Shown in pieces: positions 56,736 to 64,000 of a DNA stretch of 64,000 nt; positions within the stretch are counted from its first letter, which is position 1; every line of letters begins with the position of its first letter. Source of the stretch: Streptomyces formicae (GTDB lineage Bacteria > Actinomycetota > Actinomycetes > Streptomycetales > Streptomycetaceae); contig NZ_CP071872.1 in the NCBI RefSeq assembly GCF_022647665.1, forward strand, positions 7,998,001 through 8,062,000, in the 5' to 3' direction. The notes beneath the pieces were generated by a model. That model searched no databases and was not told where the DNA came from. It saw nothing but the letters and a program-made list of their open reading frames with translations. The position numbers were made by a program, and so were the translations under genes.

Positions 56736-57020
56736 AAGTACGGCTGGAACCCAGGCAGTTGGCCGACCGCCTCGGTCGTGGTCACGACGTCGCGATTCGA
56801 GAGTTGCCCACCGAATCCCCGGCGAACCACCCCAGAGGCCCCGATTCCTCCTCACGCGTGAGGACATGTCGATAAACCTCCTTCACGCACTCAATCCGCA
56901 GGTCAGGCGCCCACGACCACCGAAACCCGCCCACCCCACGAGAAGAAGCGTTCCTGCACATTCTCCGCAATCCACCCGACCCCTCTTCCCTTATTCGAAC
57001 GCCTGTACGAACATGGAAGC
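56736..57020. other. Intergenic region between the secreted-protein and prim-pol genes
   Basis: No convincing gene. It contains the divergent promoters of the two flanking genes and a perfect CTCACGCGTGAG dyad at about 56853-56864 that could bind a regulator. Confidence 0.4.
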
Positions 57021-57989
57021 ATGGCCATCACCGACCGGCACAGCGCCACTCTGGCCCTCGCCCACGCGCTCTCCGCAGCCGAGCGCGGGCTCCCCGTGAT
57101 CCCCTTGTCCCCCACCAAGCTCCCCGCCCTGCCCTCACCCCACCGCCGCGACCCGGAGCCGGTCCTCTGCCGAGGTGAATGCGGACTCCCCGGGCACGGC
57201 GTGTACGACGCGACGACCGACCCCGCCGCCGTCCGCGCGCTCTTCGCCGCGGCCCCGTGGGCCACGGGGTACGGCATCGCCTGCGGCCGTCCGCCGCACC
57301 ACCTCATCGGCATCGACCTCGACACGAAGAGCGCCGCACCAGGGGTCGGCGGGCCGGATTCCGTCGCGGCCCTTCAGCAGCTGGCGCTCCAGCATCTGTT
57401 CACGGTCCCGGAGACGGTCACCGTGCTCACGCCGAGCGGCGGACGCCATCTGTGGCTGACCGGCCCGCCCGACGTCGTCGTACCGAACTCGGCGAGCCGC
57501 CTGGCGCCGGGCATCGACATCCGGGGCTGCGGCGGCTACCTCGTGGGGCCCGGTTCGGTCTCCGCACACGGGGCGTACCGGCTCGCGCCGGGCACCGCGA
57601 ACCTGCCGCTCGCACCCTGCCCGCGCGCACTGCTACGCCTGATCGCGCCTCCTGCGCCCTCGGCGCCCTCCGCGCACCCGGCGCACCCCATGCGCCCCCC
57701 TGCGCATAACTGGACGGACGGGGTGGACGGGGTGCACCGGACGGACGGGTCGGACCGGGTGGATCGGGCACCACGGGGCGAAGGTCTCGTCCACTTCGTG
57801 CGCGCCGCCCACGAGGGCCAGCGCAACACCCGGCTGTTCTGGGCCGCCTGCCGTGCGTACGAGAACGGCTTCGGCGACGCGCTCGTGGACGAGCTCGTCG
57901 CGGCCGCGCTCAGCACAGGCCTGACCGAACGGGAGGCCCGCGCGACGATCGCGTCGGCAGCCCGTCTCAACGCGGGGCGCCGCGGATAG
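57021..57989 (+). CDS. Stand-alone prim-pol (bifunctional primase/polymerase) domain protein
   Basis: A 322-residue protein: ALAHALSAAERGLPVIPLSP, DPAAVRALFAAAPWATGYGI, ACGRPPHHLIGIDLDTKSAA with the D-x-D metal pair, VTVLTPSGGRHLWLTGPPDV with catalytic His, and PGIDIRGCGGYLVGPGSVSA. This is the archaeo-eukaryotic primase-polymerase fold usually found at the N-terminus of plasmid or phage replication proteins. Here a repetitive linker (DGVDGVHRTDGSDRVDRAPR) and a small helical C-terminal domain (LVDELVAAALSTGLTEREAR) replace the helicase. It lies in core-looking chromosome, not in the AICE. Confidence 0.8.
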   Translation: MAITDRHSATLALAHALSAAERGLPVIPLSPTKLPALPSPHRRDPEPVLCRGECGLPGHGVYDATTDPAAVRALFAAAPWATGYGIACGRPPHHLIGIDLDTKSAAPGVGGPDSVAALQQLALQHLFTVPETVTVLTPSGGRHLWLTGPPDVVVPNSASRLAPGIDIRGCGGYLVGPGSVSAHGAYRLAPGTANLPLAPCPRALLRLIAPPAPSAPSAHPAHPMRPPAHNWTDGVDGVHRTDGSDRVDRAPRGEGLVHFVRAAHEGQRNTRLFWAACRAYENGFGDALVDELVAAALSTGLTEREARATIASAARLNAGRRG

Positions 57990-58141
57990 CCGCCGACCCC
58001 GGCCCTCACCACGCCGACGCGGACATCCGGCGTCCACCACGCCGCCACGAAAGCGGCCCCGCCCGCCCCCCTGTGGCTGCCCCTTGACGACACCTCAGGG
58101 GGCGGCCAGGCCCGTACAGCCGGCTCTGGGATCCTCGTGCC

Positions 58142-58906
58142 GTGCCGACCACGCCGAGCCCTCTTCCCCCTGAACCCGAGCCCATAACGGCCGATCCGCC
58201 CGGTGCCACACCGCGCCCTCTGCTCACCCAGTCCTGGCTCGACCTGGCCTTCCTCCACTGGGCCGCCGACCCCGACGACGTCGCCCCGCTGCTGCCGGCC
58301 GGTTGCGTCCCGGACACGCTGGACGGGGTGACGTACGTCGGTCTCGTGGCCTTCCGGATGCACCGCGTCGGATGGTTCCGGCTTCCCGGCGTGCCCTACC
58401 TGGGGAGCTTCCCCGAGACCAACGTCCGCCTCTACTCGGTGGACAGCCATGGGCGCCGCGGTGTGGTCTTCCGCTCCCTGGACGCGTCACGCCTCATACC
58501 GGTGACGATCGGACGAGCCGCCTTCCGGCTCCCCTACCTCTGGTCGAAGATGGCCGTCCGCCGCGACGGCGCCACCCTCACGTACACCAGCACCCGACGC
58601 TGGCCCGGACCCCGAGGCGCACACAGCCGGATCACCCTGCGGATCGGTGACCGCATCACGGCGCCCACCGCACTCGAACACTTCCTCACCGCCCGCTGGG
58701 GCATGCACAGCACCCTCCTCGGACGCCCCGTCCACCTGCCGAACACCCACCCCCGCTGGCCCCTGCACCGCGCCGAACTCCTCAAGTGCGACGAGGACCT
58801 GGTGACCGCGGCGGGCCTGCCCCGACCGGTCGACGAGCCGGTGAGCGTCCTGTACTCCCCAGGGGTCCCCGTACGCTTCGGCCGCCCGGCGCGGCGGCAC
58901 GGGTAA
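58142..58906 (+). CDS. YqjF-family (DUF2071) protein
   Basis: A 254-residue protein: LTQSWLDLAFLHWAADPDDV, APLLPAGCVPDTLDGVTYVG, LVAFRMHRVGWFRLPGVPYL and FPETNVRLYSVDSHGRRGVV with FRSLDASRLIPVTIGRAAFR. This is the conserved DUF2071 pattern, an acetoacetate-decarboxylase-like fold. Start at GTG 58142. Function unknown; no operon partner. Confidence 0.8.
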   Translation: MPTTPSPLPPEPEPITADPPGATPRPLLTQSWLDLAFLHWAADPDDVAPLLPAGCVPDTLDGVTYVGLVAFRMHRVGWFRLPGVPYLGSFPETNVRLYSVDSHGRRGVVFRSLDASRLIPVTIGRAAFRLPYLWSKMAVRRDGATLTYTSTRRWPGPRGAHSRITLRIGDRITAPTALEHFLTARWGMHSTLLGRPVHLPNTHPRWPLHRAELLKCDEDLVTAAGLPRPVDEPVSVLYSPGVPVRFGRPARRHG

Positions 58907-58931
58907 GGCTGCGGGTCGCGCGGCAGGTGGC

Positions 58932-59262
58932 TCAGTCGTCGCCTTTGATCTTCTTCATGATCAGGTGCGAGTCGACCCGGATGACGGCCGGGAGTCCGAT
59001 GAGTTTGGTGGTCAGGAAGGTCTCGTACGCCGCGTGGTCCGCGACCGCGACGCGGATGAAGTAGTCGGGCCGGCCGAACAGGCGGCGGCATTCGATGACT
59101 TCGTCGTACGAGGCGAGCAGGGACTCCAACCGTTCCACGGTCTGGAGGTCGTTCACGCCGATCTCCACCGCCACCACCACCTCGAAGGCGCGGCCCGCGG
59201 CCTCAGCGTCCACACGCGCCCGGTAGCCGCTGATGACACCGGCCTCTTCCAGGCGAAGTCGA
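58932..59262 (-). pseudogene. Lrp/AsnC-family regulator lacking its helix-turn-helix
   Basis: From about 59262 the frame encodes LEEAGVISGYRARVDAEAAG, then RAFEVVVAVEIGVNDLQTVE, RLESLLASYDEVIECRRLFG and RPDYFIRVAVADHAAYETFL, ending LIMKKIKGDD. This is the linker and full RAM/effector domain of an Lrp-type regulator. The N-terminal DNA-binding part has been replaced by a transposase fragment in the same frame, so any product would be a chimera of 155 residues from ATG 59399, unable to bind DNA normally. Confidence 0.8.
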
Positions 59263-59264
59263 GG

Positions 59265-59435
59265 CGATCGGCCGCCCGTAACCCATCCAGCAGCACACAG
59301 CACGCCTTGGAGCGTCTTGTGGTCATCGATCCGCTTGCGGCCCGGATACCTGCAACGACGCTCATGCCGCGGCAACAGCGACTCGATCACCGCCCACAAC
59401 TCATCACTGGTCTACCACCGCATCCGCCCCGCCAT
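59265..59435 (-). mobile_element. IS5-family transposase N-terminal scrap
   Basis: The minus strand reads MAGRMRW, a stop (TAG), then TSDELWAVIESLLPRHERRC, RYPGRKRIDDHKTLQGVLCA, the N-terminus of an IS5/IS427-type transposase (xxDELWAVIEPLLPxxxR). It runs in frame into the Lrp effector domain near 59262. No terminal repeats were recognised. It marks the insertion that truncated the regulator. Confidence 0.7.
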
Positions 59436-59554
59436 GGTCACACCCCGCAAGGACAACACCACATACATCTCCACCGCGCCACAAAAGAATCATTCTGCAA
59501 CGACCCATAAGAACGTGTCGCACATGGCGAGTTGGCAGTCGTCCGGGGTCTGAG

Positions 59555-60244
59555 TTAACGCAGTCCTATGTCGGTGCCGAAGAATCGGTCACCGAAGTCA
59601 CCGATGCCAGGGATCATGTACGCGTTCTCGTTGAGCCGTTGCTCGATGGCGGACGTCACGATCTGCACCTTGGGGTATTTTCGGCAAAACGTGGCGATGC
59701 CCTCGGGAACGGTGATCAGGTTGACGAAGACGATGTTCTCCTCGGCGACGCCCTTGTCCAGCAGGAGCTGGATGGTGGCGAGCGCCGTTCCGCCTGTGGC
59801 CAGCATGGGTTCCAGCAGCAGGACGTGACCGTCGGCGACGTCGGCCGGGAGAGAGGTGTAGTAGAGGCGTGGTTGCTTGGTCTGCTTGTCACGCTGCATG
59901 AGTATCTTGCCGATGCGAATGCCCGGACAGACAGCTCGCAGCTGCCCTTCCATGCTCTCTCCGGCCCGGACCACGGACACCCCGCAGACCGGAGACGACA
60001 GTCGCAGGCCCTCGTAGGCCGCGCCGACCGGTGTGGTGACCTCGCGCCGCTCGTACGGCAGGAGGTCAAGAGCGGCTTCGATCAGCATCCGCATGATGCG
60101 CTCGGAGGCGTGGACGAATGCGTCGCGGCGTACTTCCTGGTTGCGGATGACGGTGTGCAGTGCCCGCAGCTGACGAGTCTGAGGCAGCAGATGGACGCCG
60201 CTGCCGAGGTGAGCGGCGATGGAGGGTGCAGTGGTGGTCGGCAT
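59555..60244 (-). CDS. upp: Uracil phosphoribosyltransferase
   Basis: A 229-residue PRT-fold enzyme, slightly longer than typical Upp. LPQTRQLRALHTVIRNQEVR, FVHASERIMRMLIEAALDLL, then GLRLSSPVCGVSVVRAGESM, LYYTSLPADVADGHVLLLEP, and MLATGGTALATIQLLLDKGV, the PRPP loop (usual DPMLATGGS, here EPMLATGGT), ending GIGDFGDRFFGTDIGLR. It makes UMP from uracil and PRPP. Last gene of a C-nucleoside-type operon; in the minimycin cluster a homologue (MinD) protects the producer by raising the UMP pool. Start ATG 60244. Confidence 0.9.
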   Translation of the reverse strand: MPTTTAPSIAAHLGSGVHLLPQTRQLRALHTVIRNQEVRRDAFVHASERIMRMLIEAALDLLPYERREVTTPVGAAYEGLRLSSPVCGVSVVRAGESMEGQLRAVCPGIRIGKILMQRDKQTKQPRLYYTSLPADVADGHVLLLEPMLATGGTALATIQLLLDKGVAEENIVFVNLITVPEGIATFCRKYPKVQIVTSAIEQRLNENAYMIPGIGDFGDRFFGTDIGLR

Positions 60245-60271
60245 GTGTGCCGGTCTCCCAACGTTCAAGGG

Positions 60272-61474
60272 CTATTCAGCGGGCGGCTGTTCGAAGGACG
60301 TGGGCAGGGCGGGTGTGACCGTGAACTGGGCGGCCGCGGCACGGTAGAGGGACATGCATCCGGTGCGCTGCCACATCTGGTGCATGACGTAGACGAGCTT
60401 GGGGTTGTGCTCTTCCTCTTCTTCGAAGGACCGGGCGGCGGCCAGCTCCCAGTCCGGGCCCCAGGTGGCGCGATCGCCCGCGTCGACCGCCGTACCGAAT
60501 GCGTTGTGCAGAGCTGCCAGCTTGTCCTTCTTCGGGAAGTCCCCCAGGGCGAAAACGGCGCCCAGCATCCCGGTCCAGTAGCACGTGATGGCGTATCGGT
60601 GCAGGTCCTTGGGCAGCCGTTCCGCGATCTGCTCCATCGCGTGCAGCGAGGTGATCAGATGAAGCAGGACGAAGTCTCCCGGCCGGGAGAGGTACAGCAG
60701 GGTCACCGCGTAGTACAGCTGCTCCCAGCTGGTGTCGACGCTCTGCCCGGCGATCCAGGAAGGAGTGTCGTAGATCAGCAGATGACCTTCTTCGAGCATC
60801 CTGGCATTCCGGTACTGGAGACCGGAGCGCGCGAGCTCCGGGTGGATGCCGGCAGGAGGACCCGACTCGGGAACCGTGCCAATTTCCTGTGCCCAGTCAC
60901 GCAGTGTGTCACGGTTGGCGTCCCAGACGCCCGCTATGTGCAGCAAAGAATCCATGGCCGAGGCGTCTGCGCGGACACCGCCTGCGGGCGCGGAGGCCCG
61001 TTCCGGGTGGCAGGAGACGTACGAGAAGGCCATGTACGCCAACCCCTCGATGGCCATCCACCGGCTGCCGATGTCCAGCGCCCAGCCCAGGTGAATGGTG
61101 GCATGGGTGAAGGCTCCGACCCAGCCGGGCAACAGCGTCGGCACATAACGCCGCAGAACTTCGTCCATCCCGATTTCCCGCTCCTTGCGATCGAAGAATT
61201 CGCAGTAAGCGGCGAAGTCGGCTCGGCGACCGAAGAAACTTTTCCAGTTTCCGTCCGTGACCTCACTCTTGGCGGGCCTGGCGGGTTCCAGTCCGTATCC
61301 GTACGTGGTCAGGTTCGCGTAGTTCTCGTAATAGCTCTGGATGCGTTCGGGAGACGCCCCGAGACGGGCCAGGGCGACCACCGCGTGCTTGACGTGGTTG
61401 CTGAGATGACCATTGAATTCGATGTGGTGACTTCGGTCGTCCAGCAGTCGCTCGATCACTGGCGGATTATCCAT
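60272..61474 (-). CDS. Questin oxidase-like (DUF4243) protein
   Basis: A 400-residue protein: HIEFNGHLSNHVKHAVVALA, RLGASPERIQSYYENYANLT, LPGWVGAFTHATIHLGWALD, IGSRWMAIEGLAYMAFSYVS, and PGDFVLLHLITSLHAMEQIA with LPKDLHRYAITCYWTGMLGA. Repeated conserved His residues in helices (THATIHLGW, LLHLITSLHAM) match the questin-oxidase family, named after a fungal ring-opening oxygenase. It overlaps the DUF606 gene by 8 bp and precedes upp by 27 bp, so it belongs to the same operon. Its substrate may be the C-nucleoside or its precursor. Confidence 0.8.
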   Translation of the reverse strand: MDNPPVIERLLDDRSHHIEFNGHLSNHVKHAVVALARLGASPERIQSYYENYANLTTYGYGLEPARPAKSEVTDGNWKSFFGRRADFAAYCEFFDRKEREIGMDEVLRRYVPTLLPGWVGAFTHATIHLGWALDIGSRWMAIEGLAYMAFSYVSCHPERASAPAGGVRADASAMDSLLHIAGVWDANRDTLRDWAQEIGTVPESGPPAGIHPELARSGLQYRNARMLEEGHLLIYDTPSWIAGQSVDTSWEQLYYAVTLLYLSRPGDFVLLHLITSLHAMEQIAERLPKDLHRYAITCYWTGMLGAVFALGDFPKKDKLAALHNAFGTAVDAGDRATWGPDWELAAARSFEEEEEHNPKLVYVMHQMWQRTGCMSLYRAAAAQFTVTPALPTSFEQPPAE

Positions 61475-61904
61475 TTTCCGCTGCCTTCTTGTGATGTTTG
61501 GGTGACAGGTAGATGCCTGCGAGTACGAGGCCGGCCCCGAGGCACCGCAGACCGGTGGGGGACTCGCCCTTGGTGTGCCAGTCGATGAGAACCGCGGAGA
61601 CCATCTGCCCGCTGATCACCAGCAGCGCGGCGTGCATTGCACCGAGCCGGGGGAACACGTAGCTGTTGACGGCCACGAACAAGGCGCCGAAGAAGCCGCC
61701 CAGGTAGGCGGCCGGGGGCTGAAGCGTGCTGAGTTCCCACTGGCCCAGTACGGCAAGAACCGCGGTGAGGAACGCAAAGCCCATAGTGTGATTCCACAGG
61801 GATGCCCGGAAGGGGCCGATCGTGGCGCTGAGCCTCCCATTGAGAGTACGGCTGGCCCCGATCACCACGCCGTTGAGGAGCGCAAGCAACACATAGAGAC
61901 CCAC
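61467..61904 (-). CDS. DUF606/YdcZ-type DMT transporter subunit 2
   Basis: A 145-residue membrane protein with five helices: YVLLALLNGVVIGASRTLNG, LWNHTMGFAFLTAVLAVLGQ, YLGGFFGALFVAVNSYVFPR, HAALLVISGQMVSAVLIDWH and GLRCLGAGLVLAGIYLS. The ISGQ motif and the second-helix NGRL are standard in the DMT DUF606 family. These five-helix proteins are often encoded in pairs, as here, and act as a heterodimeric exporter. The start is 2 bp after the other subunit's stop. Confidence 0.85.
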   Translation of the reverse strand: MGLYVLLALLNGVVIGASRTLNGRLSATIGPFRASLWNHTMGFAFLTAVLAVLGQWELSTLQPPAAYLGGFFGALFVAVNSYVFPRLGAMHAALLVISGQMVSAVLIDWHTKGESPTGLRCLGAGLVLAGIYLSPKHHKKAAENG

Positions 61905-61906
61905 AG

Positions 61907-62386
61907 TTACGGCCCGCCGAAGATGATGAGAGCGCTGCCGGTGACCACACAGAGCGCCACCCCGCCATCCATGGGAACAATCCGCCGTTTCGGAGTGCGG
62001 AACAGCCCGAAGCGGTCCGATGCCAGACCGAAGACAATCTGGCCCACGAGCATCAGTGCGATCGTCCCGGACAACGACAAGCTGCCGTTCACCGTGATGG
62101 CAGCCAGGATGACGGTGAACGCTCCAGGAATCCCGCCCAGGTAGACCCAGCGGGGCACCTGCGCCCGTTCCCCTGGCTTCTTTTCGTCAATGGCTCCCCG
62201 CCGGAACAGCCGTGAGCCGGCCACCCACACCAGGAGAAGGGCGACCACCGCGCCCAGGCCGTGGGCCACCCAGGAGGCGAACGTCGGCGTGGTGTACCCG
62301 GCAAGCAGACTGTTGAAGTGGGTCATCAACGAGAGGAGAACACCCCCCGCGATGCCCAGGATCCAGTCGGTTGAACGTCCGGACAT
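61907..62386 (-). CDS. DUF606/YdcZ-type DMT transporter subunit 1
   Basis: A 159-residue membrane protein: ILGIAGGVLLSLMTHFNSLL, WVAHGLGAVVALLLVWVAGS, RWVYLGGIPGAFTVILAAIT, LSGTIALMLVGQIVFGLASD and MDGGVALCVVTGSALIIFGG, five helices with the family's LVGQ motif. Pairs with the next gene as a small-molecule exporter, presumably for the operon's nucleoside product. It begins 12 bp after the HAD gene. Confidence 0.85.
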   Translation of the reverse strand: MSGRSTDWILGIAGGVLLSLMTHFNSLLAGYTTPTFASWVAHGLGAVVALLLVWVAGSRLFRRGAIDEKKPGERAQVPRWVYLGGIPGAFTVILAAITVNGSLSLSGTIALMLVGQIVFGLASDRFGLFRTPKRRIVPMDGGVALCVVTGSALIIFGGP

Positions 62387-62398
62387 GGCTGGCCGCCC

Positions 62399-63070
62399 TC
62401 AGCCCCGCGTCGACATGGCTGTGATGCCCGCCAGGACATCGTCGAACGTATCTGCCAGCCAGGCGGGATGGGCTGAACGCAGTTCGGACTCGCTGTGCAC
62501 ACCGTAGGTGACAGCGATCGACCGCATTCCACACGCACGGGCCATCAGCAGGTCATGGGTGGTGTCTCCAACCATCACCGTGTCCTCGCCCGGCACATCC
62601 AGCTCACGCAGGACCACCTGTCCTGACTCCGGATGGGGCTTGGGGTGTGTCACCTGGTCCGCGCCCACCACCACGCTGAACTGGTCCCGGATCGCCGCCG
62701 CGGTGAGCAGCGCGTCGGCGCTGGCGTAGAACTTGCTGGTGGCCACGGCGAGGGTGACACCCTGGTCGCGCAGCACCGCGAGGCCGTCTGCGACGCCGGG
62801 GAAGAGCAGGTCCGCTGCTTTGGGCAGGACGATGTCACGGAACAGGGACTGGTACCGCTTTATCCCCTCCGTCACCTGCTCGTCGTAGGCCGGGAGTCCC
62901 ATGAGCGTACCGAAGGCCAGTTCCAAGGGCATGCCGATCGTGGCCCGTATCTCGTCGGGATGGGGGGCCTTGAGCCCCATAACCTCGAAGACAGCGGTAA
63001 AGGTCTTCACAATTCCGCGCGGCGTGTCGACGAGCGTACCGTCCAGGTCGAAAACGGCTACAGCGATCAC
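62399..63070 (-). CDS. HAD-superfamily phosphatase
   Basis: A 223-residue haloacid-dehalogenase phosphatase: motif I AVAVFDLDGTLVDTPRGIVK (nucleophile D and DxD), cap helices with FEVMGLKAPHPDEIRATIGM, motif II LAVATSKFYASADALL, motif III Lys in THPKPHPESG and motif IV MVGDTTHDLLMARACGM. Most similar in pattern to phosphoglycolate/pyrophosphatase-type HADs and IndB/MinC-type phosphatases. Likely dephosphorylates the C-nucleoside 5'-monophosphate. Its ATG overlaps the glycosidase stop by 4 bp. Confidence 0.85.
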   Translation of the reverse strand: MIAVAVFDLDGTLVDTPRGIVKTFTAVFEVMGLKAPHPDEIRATIGMPLELAFGTLMGLPAYDEQVTEGIKRYQSLFRDIVLPKAADLLFPGVADGLAVLRDQGVTLAVATSKFYASADALLTAAAIRDQFSVVVGADQVTHPKPHPESGQVVLRELDVPGEDTVMVGDTTHDLLMARACGMRSIAVTYGVHSESELRSAHPAWLADTFDDVLAGITAMSTRG

Positions 63071-64000
63071 CGCTCACCTGCCGGCGTGCTCGCCCCAGCC
63101 GGGGAGCCTTGCTGAGTGAGCTGGGCGTGTGCCACCGCCAGTCGTCCCGCCAGCTCCGCCGTGCTGATGAGGACCGACATATTCGCCCGGGCCGAACGGC
63201 CCTCGGTCACCTTGTCGACGGCACGCATCAGGTACTTGGTCAGGGCATTGCCCCTGACGCCCTCTCGCTCGGCCGCGTCCGCGGCGTCCACGATCGCGGA
63301 GTCGACCTCGCGGCTGTCGACCGCGTCCTCCTCCTTGATCGGGGCGGCCACAAGGAAGGACCCGCTGCCGCCGAGAGCCCAGTGGGACTCAACGGCACGG
63401 GCGATCACTGCTGCGTGGTCCAGGCGCTGCGGGCTGCGGATGCCACTGGTGCGGCAGTAGAAGGCAGGGAACTCGTCGAACTGGTAGGTGACTACCGGCA
63501 CACAGTGTGTCTCCAGGAACTCCATGGTCAGGCCGAGATCCAGAATGCTCTTCGCGCCGGCACAGACGACGGCCACTTTGGAACGGGTGAACTGGATGAG
63601 GTCCGCGGAGATGTCCATGGAGTTCTCTGCGCCCCGGTGCACTCCGCCGATCCCGGCAGAGGCAAAGAACGGGATGCCCGCGAGTTCTGCCGCGACCAGA
63701 GAGGAAGCCACCGTGGTAGCGCCCATACCGCCCTGCGCCAGGACAACGGGCAGGTCCCGGCTACTGGCCTTCGGTATGCCCGGCCTTGAGGCGAATCGTT
63801 CGATGTCCTTGTCGGTCATCCCGATCAGGATGCGGCCGCCCTCGACGCCGATGGTGGCGGGTACTGCCCCGCCGGCCCGCACAGCTTCTTCTACTTTCCG
63901 CGCGGTGATGGCGTTGTCAGGATAAGGGAGGCCGTGTGTGATGACATTGGACTCTAGTGCCACGACCGGTGCACCAGAGCGGATCGCCTCGGAGACCTCC
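63067..64000 (-). CDS. Pseudouridine-5'-phosphate glycosidase (PsuG/IndA type), 5' end outside window
   Basis: The visible 311 codons open EVSEAIRSGAPVVALESNVI and contain GAVPATIGVEGGRILIGMTD, DLPVVLAQGGMGATTVASSL, FFASAGIGGVHRGAENSMDI, VVCAGAKSILDLGLTMEFLE and FPAFYCRTSGIRSPQRLDHA. The catalytic Glu (VALES) and the Lys that forms the ribose adduct (GAKSI) are present. A second Lys of E. coli PsuG (K93, in AAGKNG) is Gly here (AQGGMG). In C-nucleoside clusters such enzymes run in the synthetic direction, joining ribose-5-phosphate to a nitrogenous ring. An ATG at 63963 lies inside the conserved core, so the true start is beyond 64000. Confidence 0.88.
   Translation of the reverse strand, partial: EVSEAIRSGAPVVALESNVITHGLPYPDNAITARKVEEAVRAGGAVPATIGVEGGRILIGMTDKDIERFASRPGIPKASSRDLPVVLAQGGMGATTVASSLVAAELAGIPFFASAGIGGVHRGAENSMDISADLIQFTRSKVAVVCAGAKSILDLGLTMEFLETHCVPVVTYQFDEFPAFYCRTSGIRSPQRLDHAAVIARAVESHWALGGSGSFLVAAPIKEEDAVDSREVDSAIVDAADAAEREGVRGNALTKYLMRAVDKVTEGRSARANMSVLISTAELAGRLAVAHAQLTQQGSPAGASTPAGER

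Overview
The window is high-GC actinobacterial DNA and almost certainly Streptomyces. The evidence is the codon use, a tandem SigF/SigN-type sigma pair, a Dabb protein, a subtilisin-inhibitor-like gene, DUF2797/DUF899/DUF2000 genes and an integrated pSAM2-type element in a tRNA-Arg gene. All assignments were made by reading the sequence; no search was run.

Left end (1-5030): a gene graveyard. On the minus strand lie pieces of a terpene locus: a DXS core fragment, a possible prenyl-diphosphate-synthase tail, a frameshifted class II (DxDD) terpene cyclase, an intact SnoaL-like gene, a truncated P450 and a second cyclase scrap with an in-frame stop. Next come an IS256-family transposase relic and a membrane-protein gene missing its 5' end.

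Core chromosome (5080-28900): SRPBCC protein, small membrane protein and Dabb protein; the SigF/SigN-like sigma pair; a lipoprotein; a MarR-type regulator with an obvious operator; an MFS exporter with three beta-sandwich domains at its C-terminus (one-base frameshift) and a YceI protein carrying the same kind of domain; an F420/PPOX-type protein; a TetR regulator with a broken MFS exporter; an ArnT-like glycosyltransferase, a GT2-GtrA protein and a two-component system; then mostly single metabolic or unknown genes.

Mobile region (29000-42640): a low-GC stretch and two head-to-head truncated genes (XRE/PLD-like and a kinase) sit outside a complete actinomycete integrative and conjugative element (AICE). 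The AICE is bounded by 44-bp direct repeats at 31591-31634 and 42565-42608 and carries int, xis, a RepSA-like initiator, spd-like small genes, a TraSA/FtsK translocase, a pra-like gene, a korSA-like GntR repressor, a pif-like Nudix gene and a two-gene cargo (unknown protein plus XRE-ImmA/IrrE peptidase).

Right part (42640-58910): tRNA-Arg(ACG), tRNA-Ser(GCT), an SSI-like inhibitor, a 1396-residue PAS protein that looks like a degenerate hybrid kinase, an acyl-CoA ligase, a SigE-family ECF sigma factor, and a tightly overlapped five-gene operon matching the mycobacterial igr steroid side-chain set (two acyl-CoA dehydrogenases, OB-fold/MaoC protein, MaoC protein, Ltp2-like thiolase). A secreted small protein, a prim-pol protein and a DUF2071 protein follow.

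Right edge (58930-64000): an Lrp/AsnC gene truncated by an IS5-type scrap, then a compact minus-strand operon of pseudouridine-5'-phosphate glycosidase (5' end outside the window), HAD phosphatase, two DUF606 transporters, a questin-oxidase/DUF4243 protein and uracil phosphoribosyltransferase. This is the gene content expected of a minimycin/indigoidine-type C-nucleoside cluster, whose NRPS would lie just beyond the window. Repeated one-base losses in C-runs mean some frameshifts may be assembly errors rather than real mutations.
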